Shown piece after piece: positions 44,601 to 52,009 of a DNA stretch of 64,000 nt (position 1 is its first letter; every line of letters starts with the position of its first letter). Made by a program: the position numbers and the translations under genes. Under the pieces are notes generated by a model. That model saw nothing but the letters and a program-made list of their open reading frames with translations, ran no database searches and was not told the origin of the DNA. This DNA is from Chitinophagaceae bacterium (GTDB lineage: Bacteria > Bacteroidota > Bacteroidia > Chitinophagales > Chitinophagaceae), in NCBI GenBank assembly GCA_947447265.1, contig CANFKC010000008.1:1-64000 (forward strand), in the 5' to 3' direction.

Positions 44601-44953
44601 CTTCGGTACTAGATTATGTATTCCGTTTACTGGCTTACGAATATCTCGACCGCGACGACCTGGTACACGTACTGGATCCTGAAAAACTATCAAGGCAAGA
44701 AGAAGTTGAAGCACAGAAACAACATGAACTATCGCAGGTGCGCATAACTGCACCGCAAAATGCAGCACCAAAGCCTAAAACAGCAATAGTGCCAACGCCG
44801 GTAGGTGCGGCATCGCTGAACAGTGCAGAGGTGAAGAAGTTAATGGGAACCAGCGCTGACGCTCCGGCCTGCCGCAACTGCGGCAACATTACCCTCCGCA
44901 ACGGTACCTGTTATATGTGCCCTAACTGCGGAACAACTACTGGTTGCAGCTAG
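41630..44953 (+). CDS. nrdJ: vitamin B12-dependent (class II) ribonucleotide reductase
   Basis: A 1107-residue adenosylcobalamin-dependent ribonucleoside-diphosphate reductase of the long NrdJ type. The active-site trio N388-x-C390-x-E392 (NPCSE) matches the radical cysteine motif of all ribonucleotide reductases. QSCAPNSPQWFNTG, the barrel loop ATVIAPTGTIG and the segment TMTVEGAPFLKDEHL are further family blocks. The C-terminal ~250 residues hold a TSCPD-type domain (RRGYTLKGKVGGQALFLR) and a zinc ribbon CRNCGNITLRNGTCYMCPNC followed by TTTGCS. It makes dNTPs without oxygen-dependent radical generation, so it works in air and without air. Confidence 0.96.
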   Translation: MASKSTNTKGLSFNRHYTRDGVSAFDMFDYDYRTSVIKNPSGEKVFEMTNVEVPSHWSQIATDILAQKYFRKAGVPMPDGTTTHETSVKQVAHRLANCWKGWGESNGYFASADDAQVFYDELIYSILLQSCAPNSPQWFNTGLFSSYGIEGKPQGHFYVDAKTGKLERSTNAYERPQPHACFILSVDDDLVNEGGIMDLWVREARIFKYGSGVGTNYSNIRAEGEKLSGGGTSSGLMSFLRIGDRAAGAIKSGGTTRRAAKMVCLDLDHPEVVNFIDWKVEEEKKVAALIAAGYASDYEGEAYKTVSGQNSNNSVRIPNSFFKCLDSNGDWEMTARSTGKAMKTIPAKELWEKISYAAWRCADPGTQYNTTINEWHTCPEGGSIRASNPCSEYMFLDNTACNLASLNLRRFFNEETSKFDVEGFEYMTRLWTVVLEISVLMAQFPSPEVAQLSYDYRTLGLGYANLGSMLMVSGIAYDSEEARAIAGSITAIMNGVAYKTSAEMASVLGTFARYPENKEHMMRVMRNHRAAAYDATDAYEGLEIKPVGINAKYCPDYLLKAATKAWDDAVQMGEKYGYRNAQATVIAPTGTIGLVMDCDTTGVEPDFALVKFKKLSGGGYFKIINQSIPAALKKLGYKADEIDTIVKYAKGHGTFAGAPFINHQSLSEKGFIAEEIKKLDIAVESAFEAGFVFNVYTLGESCLQRLGFTSEQYYAPDFSLLHELGFSDDEIEAANSYACGTMTVEGAPFLKDEHLSVFDCANKCGKHGERYIHAHGHLRMMGAVQPFISGAISKTVNLPNEAAIDEIKDCYYLSWQLGLKACALYRDGSKLSQPLSNKSDSKKKDKEESKEEAADSGQIVDMSRLTVEELLEEVNRRVQESPDTQLKRELSRIVERKQLPAKRRGYTLKGKVGGQALFLRTGEYGDGTLGEIFIDMAKEGATMRSLLNSFAIAISVGLQYGVPLEEYVDKFIFTRFEPSGMVEHPNIKTATSVLDYVFRLLAYEYLDRDDLVHVLDPEKLSRQEEVEAQKQHELSQVRITAPQNAAPKPKTAIVPTPVGAASLNSAEVKKLMGTSADAPACRNCGNITLRNGTCYMCPNCGTTTGCS

Positions 44954-44962
44954 TTTTTAGTT

Positions 44963-44997
44963 GGCAGTCGGCAGTTCACAGTCAGCAGTCCACGGCT
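44963..44997. repeat. heptamer array, unit like ggcagtc
   Basis: Five 7-base units (ggcagtc, ggcagtt and three variants keeping cagtc or cacgg) in perfect register, just after the nrdJ stop codon and before its terminator. Confidence 0.8.
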
Positions 44998-45023
44998 ATT
45001 GAATAGAGAATTTAGGATATAGA

Positions 45024-45052
45024 AAAACCGCCATGAAAATGGCGGTTTTTTT
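45024..45052 (+). terminator. nrdJ terminator
   Basis: An 8-bp stem (accgccat/atggcggt) closed by a GAAA tetraloop and followed by a T run, about 70 bases after the nrdJ stop codon; flanking A and T runs extend the stem. Confidence 0.92.
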
Positions 45053-45102
45053 AATAAAATCGAATGATTGAAAAAAAATGGCTTTCTCAGCCTATGGGTC
45101 AA

Positions 45103-45255
45103 CTATACATGAGATTTAATGGCAACGGCTTTTTTTTGTCGTTTTTTAGAAGAAAGTTTTTTCTGCTTAATCCATTCACTTATTAAAGCAAAGTCTTCTT
45201 TAGAAGGCTCCTTGCCTGTGGTATAAAAGTCAATATCTTTTGCCTCTTTAATCAT
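45103..45255 (-). CDS. 50-residue basic protein, partner of the interrupted upstream gene
   Basis: A short frame from ATG at 45255 to TAG at 45103-45105. The product starts MIKEAKDIDFYTTGKEPSKE, continues with an amphipathic helix DFALISEWIKQKKL and ends in a very basic tail (KKRQKK). It follows the interrupted acetyltransferase-like gene after a 9-base gap, so the two were a two-gene unit. From memory, similar small proteins with DF-x-TTG-x-x-(P/S)-S and an ISEWIK-type helix occur next to such genes in Bacteroidota. The function is unknown; a toxin-antitoxin-like relation is only a hypothesis. Confidence 0.65.
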   Translation of the reverse strand: MIKEAKDIDFYTTGKEPSKEDFALISEWIKQKKLSSKKRQKKAVAIKSHV

Positions 45256-45264
45256 GATATAAAA

Positions 45265-45777
45265 TTAACGAAAATTCGGGAAATATTGTGCTATCAGTTT
45301 TAGTGCAGCTTTGGTATCAAGCATCATGAAATTGCCGAAGAGCGTTTGTGCGCCGAGGGATTTTTGATAATGTACAACCAGTTTGCTTTTTGATTCGAAC
45401 GAAACATAACCTTCATACCCTTTTTGAAAGGAGAACACACACCCAAAGGCGACCAGATTTCCGGGAACGCCGAGATAGAGTTTATTTTTGCCTCGATTGA
45501 ATTTGGCGCTTTCAATCAGGTGCATAAAAACATGGTCACTTTTATCTTCAAGACAAACTAATCCCCGTAGAATAAGCGGGTTGTCGTTGATTACCAATTT
45601 GAATATCTTTTTTCGAGGATTTTTATGCTCATCTTTCCAATTGAATTGCTAGTCTTTTGATTTTATTAGCTTTACATCAGTGTTAGTTAGTGGTAACACT
45701 TCAGTTTTGAAGCTATCTCCTGATATCGAGTTTTCTATAGACCGAGTAAGCTTATCAATTTTTTCATTTATCTGCAT
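45265..45777 (-). pseudogene. acetyltransferase-like protein interrupted by an in-frame amber codon
   Basis: The frame starts at ATG 45777 (MQINEKIDKLTRSIENSISG) and is read through one TAG at 45649-45651 (codon 43) into the rest of the protein, which ends at 45265. The two parts are in the same frame: the first has a helical N-terminus with GDSFKTEVLPL, the second resumes QFNWKDEHK and holds VFMHLIESAKFNRGKNKLYLGVPGNLVAFGCVFSF-type segments and the closing LKLIAQYF. This resembles a GNAT-like family. The amber position probably held Trp (TGG to TAG). If no readthrough occurs, only an N-terminally truncated product could be made from a GTG at 45597. Confidence 0.65.
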
Positions 45778-45909
45778 TGTGCATAGGTTGTGTAAAGGTT
45801 AGTTAGGAACACCGGTGCGATACATGCTCGTGAGCAATCTATTCAATTCGGCAGCTTGGTAACAGCTTGCACGTCAGTGTAATCAATTTCATCAGCTTCA
45901 ATCAACGGT

Positions 45910-46461
45910 TCAGATAGTTTTTACCAGCGAAAAAATCGCCGAATCAGTGAACTTACCATCATGATAATAATTCTCTCTAAAATAAGCTTCCTGAACAAAG
46001 CCATTGCGCATAAGGGTATTTTGTGAAGCCTTGTTTTCAGGGTTGGTGTTGGCTTCTATGCTGTGTAATCCCATCGCGTTAAACGCATAGTCTATAACGG
46101 CTTTCATGGCTTCGTCCATAATTCCATTGTGCCAGTATTTCGGGTGCAGCACATAGCCTATTTCTGCCCGGTAATGCTCTTTTATCAGCCGCCAGAGGGC
46201 TATGTTGCCAATTGTAGTATCATCCCCCTTAAGGATAATGTTCCATGAAATACCGATGTTGTTATCACTGTTGTCTATTACCAGTTGCAGCCAGTCTTTT
46301 GCCTGGTCTATCGATGTTGCGGGCTCCCTGTCAATGTACTTCAACATCTCGGGGTCTGAGCGAAAAAATAATATTTCGGGTGCATCTTCGAGTTTCGCTT
46401 TTCTTAGCACTAACCGTTCAGTTGTTAGAACCGGAAACGGGTTGAAATTAACTTCGAGCAT
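45910..46461 (-). CDS. GNAT acetyltransferase, RimJ/RimL-like
   Basis: A 183-residue protein of the GNAT superfamily (Acetyltransf_3 type). It opens with LTTERLVLRKAKLEDAPEIL, has the acetyl-CoA region YRAEIGYVLHPKYWHNGIMDEAMKAVIDYAF and closes with EANTNPENKASQNTLMRNGFVQE. RimJ/RimL-like enzymes acetylate ribosomal protein N-termini or small molecules; the substrate here is unknown. It is followed upstream by dtd on the same strand (41-base gap). Confidence 0.9.
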   Translation of the reverse strand: MLEVNFNPFPVLTTERLVLRKAKLEDAPEILFFRSDPEMLKYIDREPATSIDQAKDWLQLVIDNSDNNIGISWNIILKGDDTTIGNIALWRLIKEHYRAEIGYVLHPKYWHNGIMDEAMKAVIDYAFNAMGLHSIEANTNPENKASQNTLMRNGFVQEAYFRENYYHDGKFTDSAIFSLVKTI

Positions 46462-46502
46462 GGTGGTTGGTTTTGAAAAGCGATATTAATAAAAATCAGG
46501 CA

Positions 46503-46955
46503 CTACTCCTTATTTTGCGTATCCATAACAATAGTTACGGGGCCATCGTTCACCAGGGCTACCTGCATATCGGCGCCGAAGGTGCCTGTTGCAATCGGTT
46601 GGGCAGTTTTTTCGGCCAGGCATTTTATAAAGAATTCATACAGCGGAATAGCCTGCTCAGGCCTTGCAGCTTTTATAAACGAAGGGCGGTTGCCTTTTTT
46701 GTACTGGGCATGCAGCGTAAACTGGCTTACCAGCAATATACTGCCGCCAGCCTCGGTAATGTCTTTATTCATCATGCCCTGCTCATCAGCAAATACACGC
46801 AGCAAGGCAATTTTATTGCAAAGCCATTCTACATCTTCTTTAGTGTCCTCGATAGCAATACCCAGCAGAATAACAAAGCCTTTAGCAATGGAGCCGGTTA
46901 CAAGCCCGTTAATAGTAACACTTGCCGATGAAACCCTTTGTATAACAACACGCAT
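46503..46955 (-). CDS. dtd: D-aminoacyl-tRNA deacylase
   Basis: Start at 46955 (MRVVIQRVSSASV), giving 150 residues, the usual DTD length; the frame continues upstream into a low-complexity repeat. Both DTD signatures are present: SQFTL (77-81) with the catalytic-type Thr, and the GP motif N136-DGPVT, which forms the cross-subunit site that rejects L-amino acids. The dimeric enzyme removes D-amino acids or glycine from mischarged tRNA in the cytoplasm. A heptamer array directly abuts the start codon. Confidence 0.94.
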   Translation of the reverse strand: MRVVIQRVSSASVTINGLVTGSIAKGFVILLGIAIEDTKEDVEWLCNKIALLRVFADEQGMMNKDITEAGGSILLVSQFTLHAQYKKGNRPSFIKAARPEQAIPLYEFFIKCLAEKTAQPIATGTFGADMQVALVNDGPVTIVMDTQNKE

Positions 46956-46990
46956 AAAAAGTAAAACTAAAAAATGAAAAGTAAAAATAC
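46956..46990. repeat. T-rich heptamer array abutting the dtd start (minus strand)
   Basis: Five units of the form aaaaNNN on the plus strand (aaaaagt, aaaacta), so NNNTTTT on the coding strand of dtd, in perfect 7-base register and touching the ATG. Confidence 0.75.
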
Positions 46991-47057
46991 CCAATTGCTG
47001 TAGAATGCGCTACGTGTCCGGCCATAATTTAGTGCGCAACATATCAAATTATCAACC

Positions 47058-47065
47058 TAATTTTG
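47058..47065 (+). promoter_or_regulatory. putative -7 element TAATTTTG of gldC
   Basis: An exact TAnnTTTG word 60 bases before the gldC start; the expected leader would contain the T-rich heptamer array at 47087-47121. Confidence 0.4.
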
Positions 47066-47086
47066 CACCTCATTGTAAGCAAACGC

Positions 47087-47121
47087 GCTTTTTAATTTTT
47101 TACATTTACTTTTTTATTTTT
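47087..47121. repeat. T-rich heptamer array before gldC
   Basis: Five 7-base units ending in T runs (gcttttt, aattttt and variants), in register, ending 3 bases before ATG 47125. Confidence 0.7.
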
Positions 47122-47124
47122 AAC

Positions 47125-47466
47125 ATGACTTCAAACATAAACATACAGATAACGCTTGATCAGGATAAAATGCCTGAAACCATTGAATGGACAGCACCCG
47201 ATGGTGGTGTTGAAGACCCTCAGAAAGCGAAGGCCGTATTAGTGGGCTTTTGGGACGGCGCTCAGAAAGAAGCCCTCCGCATCGACCTGTGGACCAGCAA
47301 AATGATGGTTGACGAAATGGACCAGTTTTTTTACCAGACGTTATTTGGTATGGCTGATACCTATTTACGTGCAACAAAGAACACCGCACTTGCCGCTGAA
47401 ATGAAGGAGTTCGCAAAAGACTTCCTGAAAAAGGCAACCAATAATATAGAAAAAGCGGGCCAGTAG
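47125..47466 (+). CDS. gldC: gliding motility protein GldC
   Basis: From ATG 47125 the product is 113 residues, the normal GldC length; upstream codons are repeat sequence. Diagnostic blocks are ITLDQDKMPETIEWTAPDGG, the acidic turn before AKAVLVGFWD, and EALRIDLWTSKMMVDEMDQFFYQTL. GldC is a cytoplasmic protein required with GldB for full gliding in Flavobacterium, and is conserved in non-gliding relatives as well. Its presence supports the Bacteroidota assignment. Confidence 0.93.
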   Translation: MTSNINIQITLDQDKMPETIEWTAPDGGVEDPQKAKAVLVGFWDGAQKEALRIDLWTSKMMVDEMDQFFYQTLFGMADTYLRATKNTALAAEMKEFAKDFLKKATNNIEKAGQ

Positions 47467-47573
47467 CATAGTAGATGTACACAGAACCTGTGAGTTTTTA
47501 TTTTTTACCATTACTTAATAGAGAAAGAGCTTGCCAGTAAAGTGTGGCACATCTAACCCAAATAACACGAGCG

Positions 47574-47607
47574 TTTTTACTTTTTACTTTTACTTTTTAA
47601 TTTTTAT
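47574..47607. repeat. T-rich heptamer array before the YqeY-like gene
   Basis: Units tttttac, tttttac, a 6-base variant, then tttttaa-type units; ends 3 bases before ATG 47611. Confidence 0.7.
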
Positions 47608-47610
47608 ACA

Positions 47611-48060
47611 ATGGCTTTGGAATCAAGAATAATGGAAGAATTGAAGGTCGCAATGAAGGCTAAAGATGAGGCTGCATTGCGTACACTTCGGGCTATTAAG
47701 GCGGCAATTATTATTGAAAAAACTGCCGAAGGCGCTTCAGGTGAAATATCAGAAGCTACAGAGCTTAAAATGCTGCAAAAACTCGCTAAACAACGCCGCG
47801 ATTCATTGGATATTTTCGTTAAGCAAAACCGCGAAGACCTTGCATCGAAAGAGCGCGAGGAATTGGCTATAATTGAAAAATTCCTGCCGGCGCAAATGTC
47901 GCAGGAAGAGCTTCATGCTGAGCTGAAAGCCATTATAGCGCAAGTGGGCGCTACTTCGGCTGCCGATATGGGCAAGGTAATGGGTGTTGCCAGCAAACAA
48001 CTTGCAGGTAAAACCGATGGTAAAGCCATATCAGAAGCTGTGAAACAATTGCTTGCATAA
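47611..48060 (+). CDS. GatB/YqeY domain protein
   Basis: A 149-residue all-helical protein of the YqeY family: LESRIMEELKVAMKAKDEAALRTLRAIKAAI at the start, then QKLAKQRRDSLDIFVKQNREDLASKE and the C-terminal helical bundle with AADMGKVMGVASKQLAGKTDGK. The domain matches the tRNA-binding tail of GatB in the Glu-tRNA(Gln) amidotransferase, but stand-alone copies have no proven reaction. It is followed after 5 bases by cvpA, so the two are co-transcribed. Confidence 0.92.
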   Translation: MALESRIMEELKVAMKAKDEAALRTLRAIKAAIIIEKTAEGASGEISEATELKMLQKLAKQRRDSLDIFVKQNREDLASKEREELAIIEKFLPAQMSQEELHAELKAIIAQVGATSAADMGKVMGVASKQLAGKTDGKAISEAVKQLLA

Positions 48061-48065
48061 GAGCA

Positions 48066-48596
48066 ATGGCGCTTGACATAACAGGACTCATCATTATTGC
48101 CTTATTTTTTATTAGGGGTTATACCCGAGGGCTTATTGTTGCTGCGTTTTCAGTGATTGCGATATTGCTGGGTATTTTATGTGCCCTTAAGCTATCGCAA
48201 TCGCTGGCAACGTGGATGCTGGCGCATGGCTATACTACAACTGGCTGGGCACCTATGCTCAGCTACCTTATACTTTTTGTGGGTGTGGTGCTGGTAGTGC
48301 GCATTGTAGCTAAAATGCTGCAAAAAGCTATTGAAACAATTAAGCTGGGCCTACTGGATAAACTTGCCGGAGGTATACTATATGGCATACTGGGCGCAGT
48401 ATTGTACAGTTCCATCCTCTGGATAGGCGCCCGCATGAATATGTTTTCCCCCGAACTTGTTGCAACCAGCAAAACCTATCCCTGGCTTTCGCAGGTTGCG
48501 CCACATTTCTTCTCCTTTGCCGGCAACCTGCTGCCATTTGCCAAAGATGTGTTTGGGAAATTGCAGGAGTTTTTCGATAAGGTGGGGCAAAAATAA
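48066..48596 (+). CDS. CvpA family membrane protein
   Basis: A 176-residue protein with four predicted transmembrane helices. The N-terminal D-x-x-GLIIIALFFIRGYTRGLIVAAFSVIAILLG pattern with Arg-Gly after helix 1 is typical of CvpA/colicin V production proteins. The family is linked to envelope stress tolerance rather than colicin itself. It follows the YqeY-like gene by 5 bases. Confidence 0.88.
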   Translation: MALDITGLIIIALFFIRGYTRGLIVAAFSVIAILLGILCALKLSQSLATWMLAHGYTTTGWAPMLSYLILFVGVVLVVRIVAKMLQKAIETIKLGLLDKLAGGILYGILGAVLYSSILWIGARMNMFSPELVATSKTYPWLSQVAPHFFSFAGNLLPFAKDVFGKLQEFFDKVGQK

Positions 48597-48607
48597 TTGT
48601 TATCATG

Positions 48608-48696
48608 GTAGGGGCAGAAAATTTTCTGCCAGTTACATTATCCATTATTTCGTATAAAGCATATGTTATTCAGGGCAGAAGATATTCTGCCCCTAC
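48608..48696. repeat. pair of palindromes related to the 40.1 kb element
   Basis: Two units lie here: gtaggggcagaaaattttctgcc-type (core palindrome 48613-48630) and gggcagaagatattctgccc-type (48673-48692). The outer gtaggggcagaa (48608) also pairs with ttctgcccctac (to 48696), so an 89-base composite foldback is possible. Both share the core of the palindrome at 40074-40107. The 183-base gap is otherwise empty apart from the hscA promoter word. Confidence 0.8.
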
Positions 48697-48754
48697 TTTA
48701 TACTGCTATTGTTTAGAATAATAGCATTTAACTCCCCAACATCCTAACATTCCC

Positions 48755-48762
48755 TACCTTTG
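48755..48762 (+). promoter_or_regulatory. putative -7 element TACCTTTG of hscA
   Basis: An exact TAnnTTTG word ending 17 bases before ATG 48780. Confidence 0.45.
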
Positions 48763-48779
48763 CCATCCAAATAAAAACC

Positions 48780-50651
48780 ATGGCCAAAGTTTCCATTAAT
48801 ATAGCCACAGGCAGCCTGTTACAAGAAGAAATAATTGTAGGGATTGACCTCGGCACAACCAATAGTTTAATAGCCATTGTAAAAAGCGACACCCATGAGC
48901 CAATCGCTCTGCGGGAGATCGACGGCCTTACACTGGTGCCTTCCATAGTACACTTTGATGAATATGGGAATGTTACCGTAGGTAACCCGGCTAAAGACCT
49001 TTTGGTACAGCAACCGGAACGCACTATTTACAGCGCTAAAAGGCTGATGGGCAAGAGTTATGGAGATGTAAGTAAAGACAGCGGATTTTTCGCTTACAAC
49101 ATTATTGACGATGGTACCGATGCCTTGGTAAAAGTGCAGGTAGGCGATAAATTTTATTCGCCAATTGAACTATCTTCTTACATACTTAAGGAACTTAAAA
49201 AGCGCGCGGAGCATATACTTAAAACGACGGTTACCAAGGCGGTAATTACAGTGCCTGCATATTTTAACGATGCCCAGAGGCAGGCTACGCGTGATGCTGG
49301 CCGACTTGCTGGCTTAGATGTGCTGCGTATAATAAACGAACCTACCGCCGCAAGCCTTGCTTATGGTATTGGCGTAAAGCATAACGAAGAAAAAACGATT
49401 GCGGTTTACGATCTGGGAGGAGGTACATTCGATATTTCGATACTTACCATCAACAACGGCATTTTCGAAGTGCTGGCTACGAATGGCGATACTTACCTGG
49501 GTGGCGATGATATGGATAATGCCGTTGTGCGGTATTGGCAGGAAGACTGTGGCGTGGATAATTCTTCCTTAGGTTTGGGTAGCCATACCGATAAATCGCT
49601 GGCACAGGAAATGCGTGTGACAGCCGAAGCAGCAAAAGTGCACCTGAGCACCCACGATGTGTTTGAGGGTAAAATTGCGGGGCAGGATGTGCGTATTACT
49701 AAGCAAGATTTCAATGAACTGATAGCGCCATTGATTGCGCGCACCATTAATTCATGCAGCAGTGCACTGAAGGATGCTGGCCTTACTGCATCACAAATTG
49801 ATGCGGTAGTAATGGTGGGTGGCTCAACAAGAGTACCTGCGGTAAAAGAAGCGGTAAAACAATTCTTTGGCAGGGAGGTGTTTGATGGAATTAACCCGGA
49901 TGAAGTAGTAGCACTTGGCGCTGCTGTGCAAGCCGATATACTGGCAGGTAATAATACCGAGATGCTGTTGCTTGATGTAACACCGCTTTCTCTGGGTATT
50001 GAAACCATGGGCGGACTTATGGATGTGCTGATACCGCGTAATTCTAAAATACCTAACAAGGCAGGCAGACAATACACTACGCAGAAAGACGGCCAAAGTG
50101 GTATGCGTATATCTGTATACCAGGGCGAGCGCGACCTGGTGCAGGATAACCGCAAGCTTGCTGAATTTAACCTGACCGGCATACCGGCAATGCCTGCTGG
50201 CTTGCCAAAAGTGGAGGTGACGTTTTTGATAGATGCTGATGGCATTCTTAAAGTTAGCGCCACTGAATTACGCAGTGGTGTAGCCCAAAGCATTGATGTG
50301 CAGCCGCAATACGGGCTTACCGACCAACAGGTGGAGGACATGCTCCTTGCTTCTCTTACGCATGCCAAAGACGATATTAAAATGCGCGCATTGGTTGAGG
50401 CTTTAACGGAAGCAACCCAAATGCTGGAGGTAACAGAGAAATTTATTGCCAAACATGGCGACGTACTATCGCCAGTGGAACTTACCGCTTCAGTTACCCA
50501 AATGGAGCGCTTGCGCGAAGCTATGGAATCGAGGGATAAGGACCTGGTGCAAAGTGAAACAGAGCGCCTTAACGAAGTTTCCCGCCCTTATGCCGAGCGC
50601 GTAATGGATGCGGCATTGAAAGATGCAATGCGTGGTAAGAAGGTGATATAA
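48780..50651 (+). CDS. hscA: Fe-S cluster assembly chaperone HscA (Hsp70 family)
   Basis: A 623-residue Hsp70-type protein. The ATPase domain shows GIDLGTTNS (21-29), [31 protein letters not shown] and [10 protein letters not shown]; the substrate-binding domain and helical lid follow. The ~18-residue N-terminal extension before the first ATPase strand and the overall sequence suit HscA rather than DnaK. HscA uses ATP to release Fe-S clusters from the scaffold IscU. No hscB, iscU or fdx gene is next to it, so the isc functions are dispersed. Confidence 0.85.
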   Translation: MAKVSINIATGSLLQEEIIVGIDLGTTNSLIAIVKSDTHEPIALREIDGLTLVPSIVHFDEYGNVTVGNPAKDLLVQQPERTIYSAKRLMGKSYGDVSKDSGFFAYNIIDDGTDALVKVQVGDKFYSPIELSSYILKELKKRAEHILKTTVTKAVITVPAYFNDAQRQATRDAGRLAGLDVLRIINEPTAASLAYGIGVKHNEEKTIAVYDLGGGTFDISILTINNGIFEVLATNGDTYLGGDDMDNAVVRYWQEDCGVDNSSLGLGSHTDKSLAQEMRVTAEAAKVHLSTHDVFEGKIAGQDVRITKQDFNELIAPLIARTINSCSSALKDAGLTASQIDAVVMVGGSTRVPAVKEAVKQFFGREVFDGINPDEVVALGAAVQADILAGNNTEMLLLDVTPLSLGIETMGGLMDVLIPRNSKIPNKAGRQYTTQKDGQSGMRISVYQGERDLVQDNRKLAEFNLTGIPAMPAGLPKVEVTFLIDADGILKVSATELRSGVAQSIDVQPQYGLTDQQVEDMLLASLTHAKDDIKMRALVEALTEATQMLEVTEKFIAKHGDVLSPVELTASVTQMERLREAMESRDKDLVQSETERLNEVSRPYAERVMDAALKDAMRGKKVI

Positions 50652-50657
50652 AGCTGT

Positions 50658-51872
50658 TCATTTCCTAAGTTTCTGAAACTCCCAAAATGTTACTCCCCGC
50701 AGGAGCCATTCCGCTATGCCATAATTAAAGTACCTGAGCCAGATATTGGCTAGTGCCATTTGCAACCCAAAAAAGGCTAACCCTATTAATACATTGTAAG
50801 TAGGCGTGGTGTGGCCAAACATTCCCAAACCAATGCGGTAGAATATGAACAGGCCAAATGCCGTTTGCATTAAATAACTGGTGAGGGCTGTGCGGCCTAG
50901 GTTGGCTAGCGCATTAAATAGCTTGTGTATGTGCTGGGTAAAGAACAAAATAGCAACAAAACTTATATACAGAATTATAGAACACAGGCATTGCAGCGAA
51001 TTAATTGCACTGCCCAGCACTATTTCAAAAGTGCTGCTTGTATAATCGCTATAATTGAGCTTCATGGTTATCAACTGGAATATTATCATTAAAGCATAAG
51101 CCGGCAGAAAGATAAAGTAGATTTTGTTCTTTACTTCCAGCACCCTGTTAAGCCAACATCTACGGGCTGCAAGCATACCCAATAGGAAAAAGCCCAATGT
51201 TACAAAAAGTCTGCCTGAAAGAGCCTGGAAGTGTATTTTCCCGGGGAGGTGCTGAAGATTGTATGCAAATATCTCGCCAAGGCTACCTACTGAAATGATG
51301 TGATAGAAGGCCCATGCTTCTTTGTCGTCGCTGTTGGTAACTATGGCATTTGAGAACAACTGTCCTACTTCGTAAAGCATGCCGGGAATATTAAATACGA
51401 ATAACAGGCCTATTATAAGTAAACGCCTGTCGCTGAGCTGCCTTAGAAATACAAGGGGTAACATTAGCAGCCCGTAAACCATGAGGATATCCCCCATCCA
51501 GAATAACTGGTGGATAAACCCAATGAGTAATAAGCATAGCGCCCTTCTAAAAAACTGGAGGTTTATGTTTCTGCTATCCCTGGTGAAACTTTTGGTCTGC
51601 AGAAAAAAGCTGAAACCAAAAATGAAAGTGAACAGCGAATAGAATTTACCATTCACAAAGGCCGCATTAACGAACTCTGATATCTTATAAATACCAATCA
51701 TGCTACCCATTTCATTGGCTGGCTTGCCGCCAAGTGTATGAACATCGGTAGGCAGGGGCCCAGCCGCATAAGAATGACTTATATGTGCTAAAATAATACC
51801 GAAAAGTGCAAACCCTCTAAGTGCATCTACTAGTATTATTCTATTACCGGGAATAGCAGATTTTTTGGCCAT
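50658..51872 (-). CDS. DUF418 family membrane protein
   Basis: Start at 51872 (MAKKSAIPGNRIILVDALRG), product 404 residues with about ten helices. RIILVDALRGFALFGIILAHI is the opening shared by DUF418 and acyltransferase-like membrane proteins, and the C-terminal DUF418 part holds LGRTALTSYLMQTAFGLFIFY and WLLRGVTFWEF. The function is unknown; relatives belong to the acyltransferase clan. It converges on hscA with only 6 bases between the stop codons. Confidence 0.88.
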   Translation of the reverse strand: MAKKSAIPGNRIILVDALRGFALFGIILAHISHSYAAGPLPTDVHTLGGKPANEMGSMIGIYKISEFVNAAFVNGKFYSLFTFIFGFSFFLQTKSFTRDSRNINLQFFRRALCLLLIGFIHQLFWMGDILMVYGLLMLPLVFLRQLSDRRLLIIGLLFVFNIPGMLYEVGQLFSNAIVTNSDDKEAWAFYHIISVGSLGEIFAYNLQHLPGKIHFQALSGRLFVTLGFFLLGMLAARRCWLNRVLEVKNKIYFIFLPAYALMIIFQLITMKLNYSDYTSSTFEIVLGSAINSLQCLCSIILYISFVAILFFTQHIHKLFNALANLGRTALTSYLMQTAFGLFIFYRIGLGMFGHTTPTYNVLIGLAFFGLQMALANIWLRYFNYGIAEWLLRGVTFWEFQKLRK

Positions 51873-52009
51873 ATTAATAGCCAAATATATAGTTATATTT
51901 TAAAAAAACCAATGCTCAATAAAAACTTTATCAACAGAATATGATCGTATTTTGATTGCAGACCCGTATAAATGACGTGGAATAAATCAACCTTAATTTA
52001 GTGCTTGTA

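Noticed and set aside
45781-45909. A 22-codon coding-looking tail on the minus strand (SEPLIEADEIDYTDVQAV)
   Set aside because: It has no start codon of its own, is preceded by a stop within the end of the GNAT gene, and is too short to support; it may be a remnant of a lost gene.
45103-46461. Complete mobile island made of the amber-interrupted gene, its partner and the GNAT gene
   Set aside because: No flanking repeats, integrase, or attachment site are visible, and the GNAT gene looks like ordinary core sequence.
49493-50452. 319-codon open frame opposite hscA
   Set aside because: It is antisense to a clear Hsp70 gene, and its product has Ser/Thr/Ile-rich composition typical of an antisense shadow.
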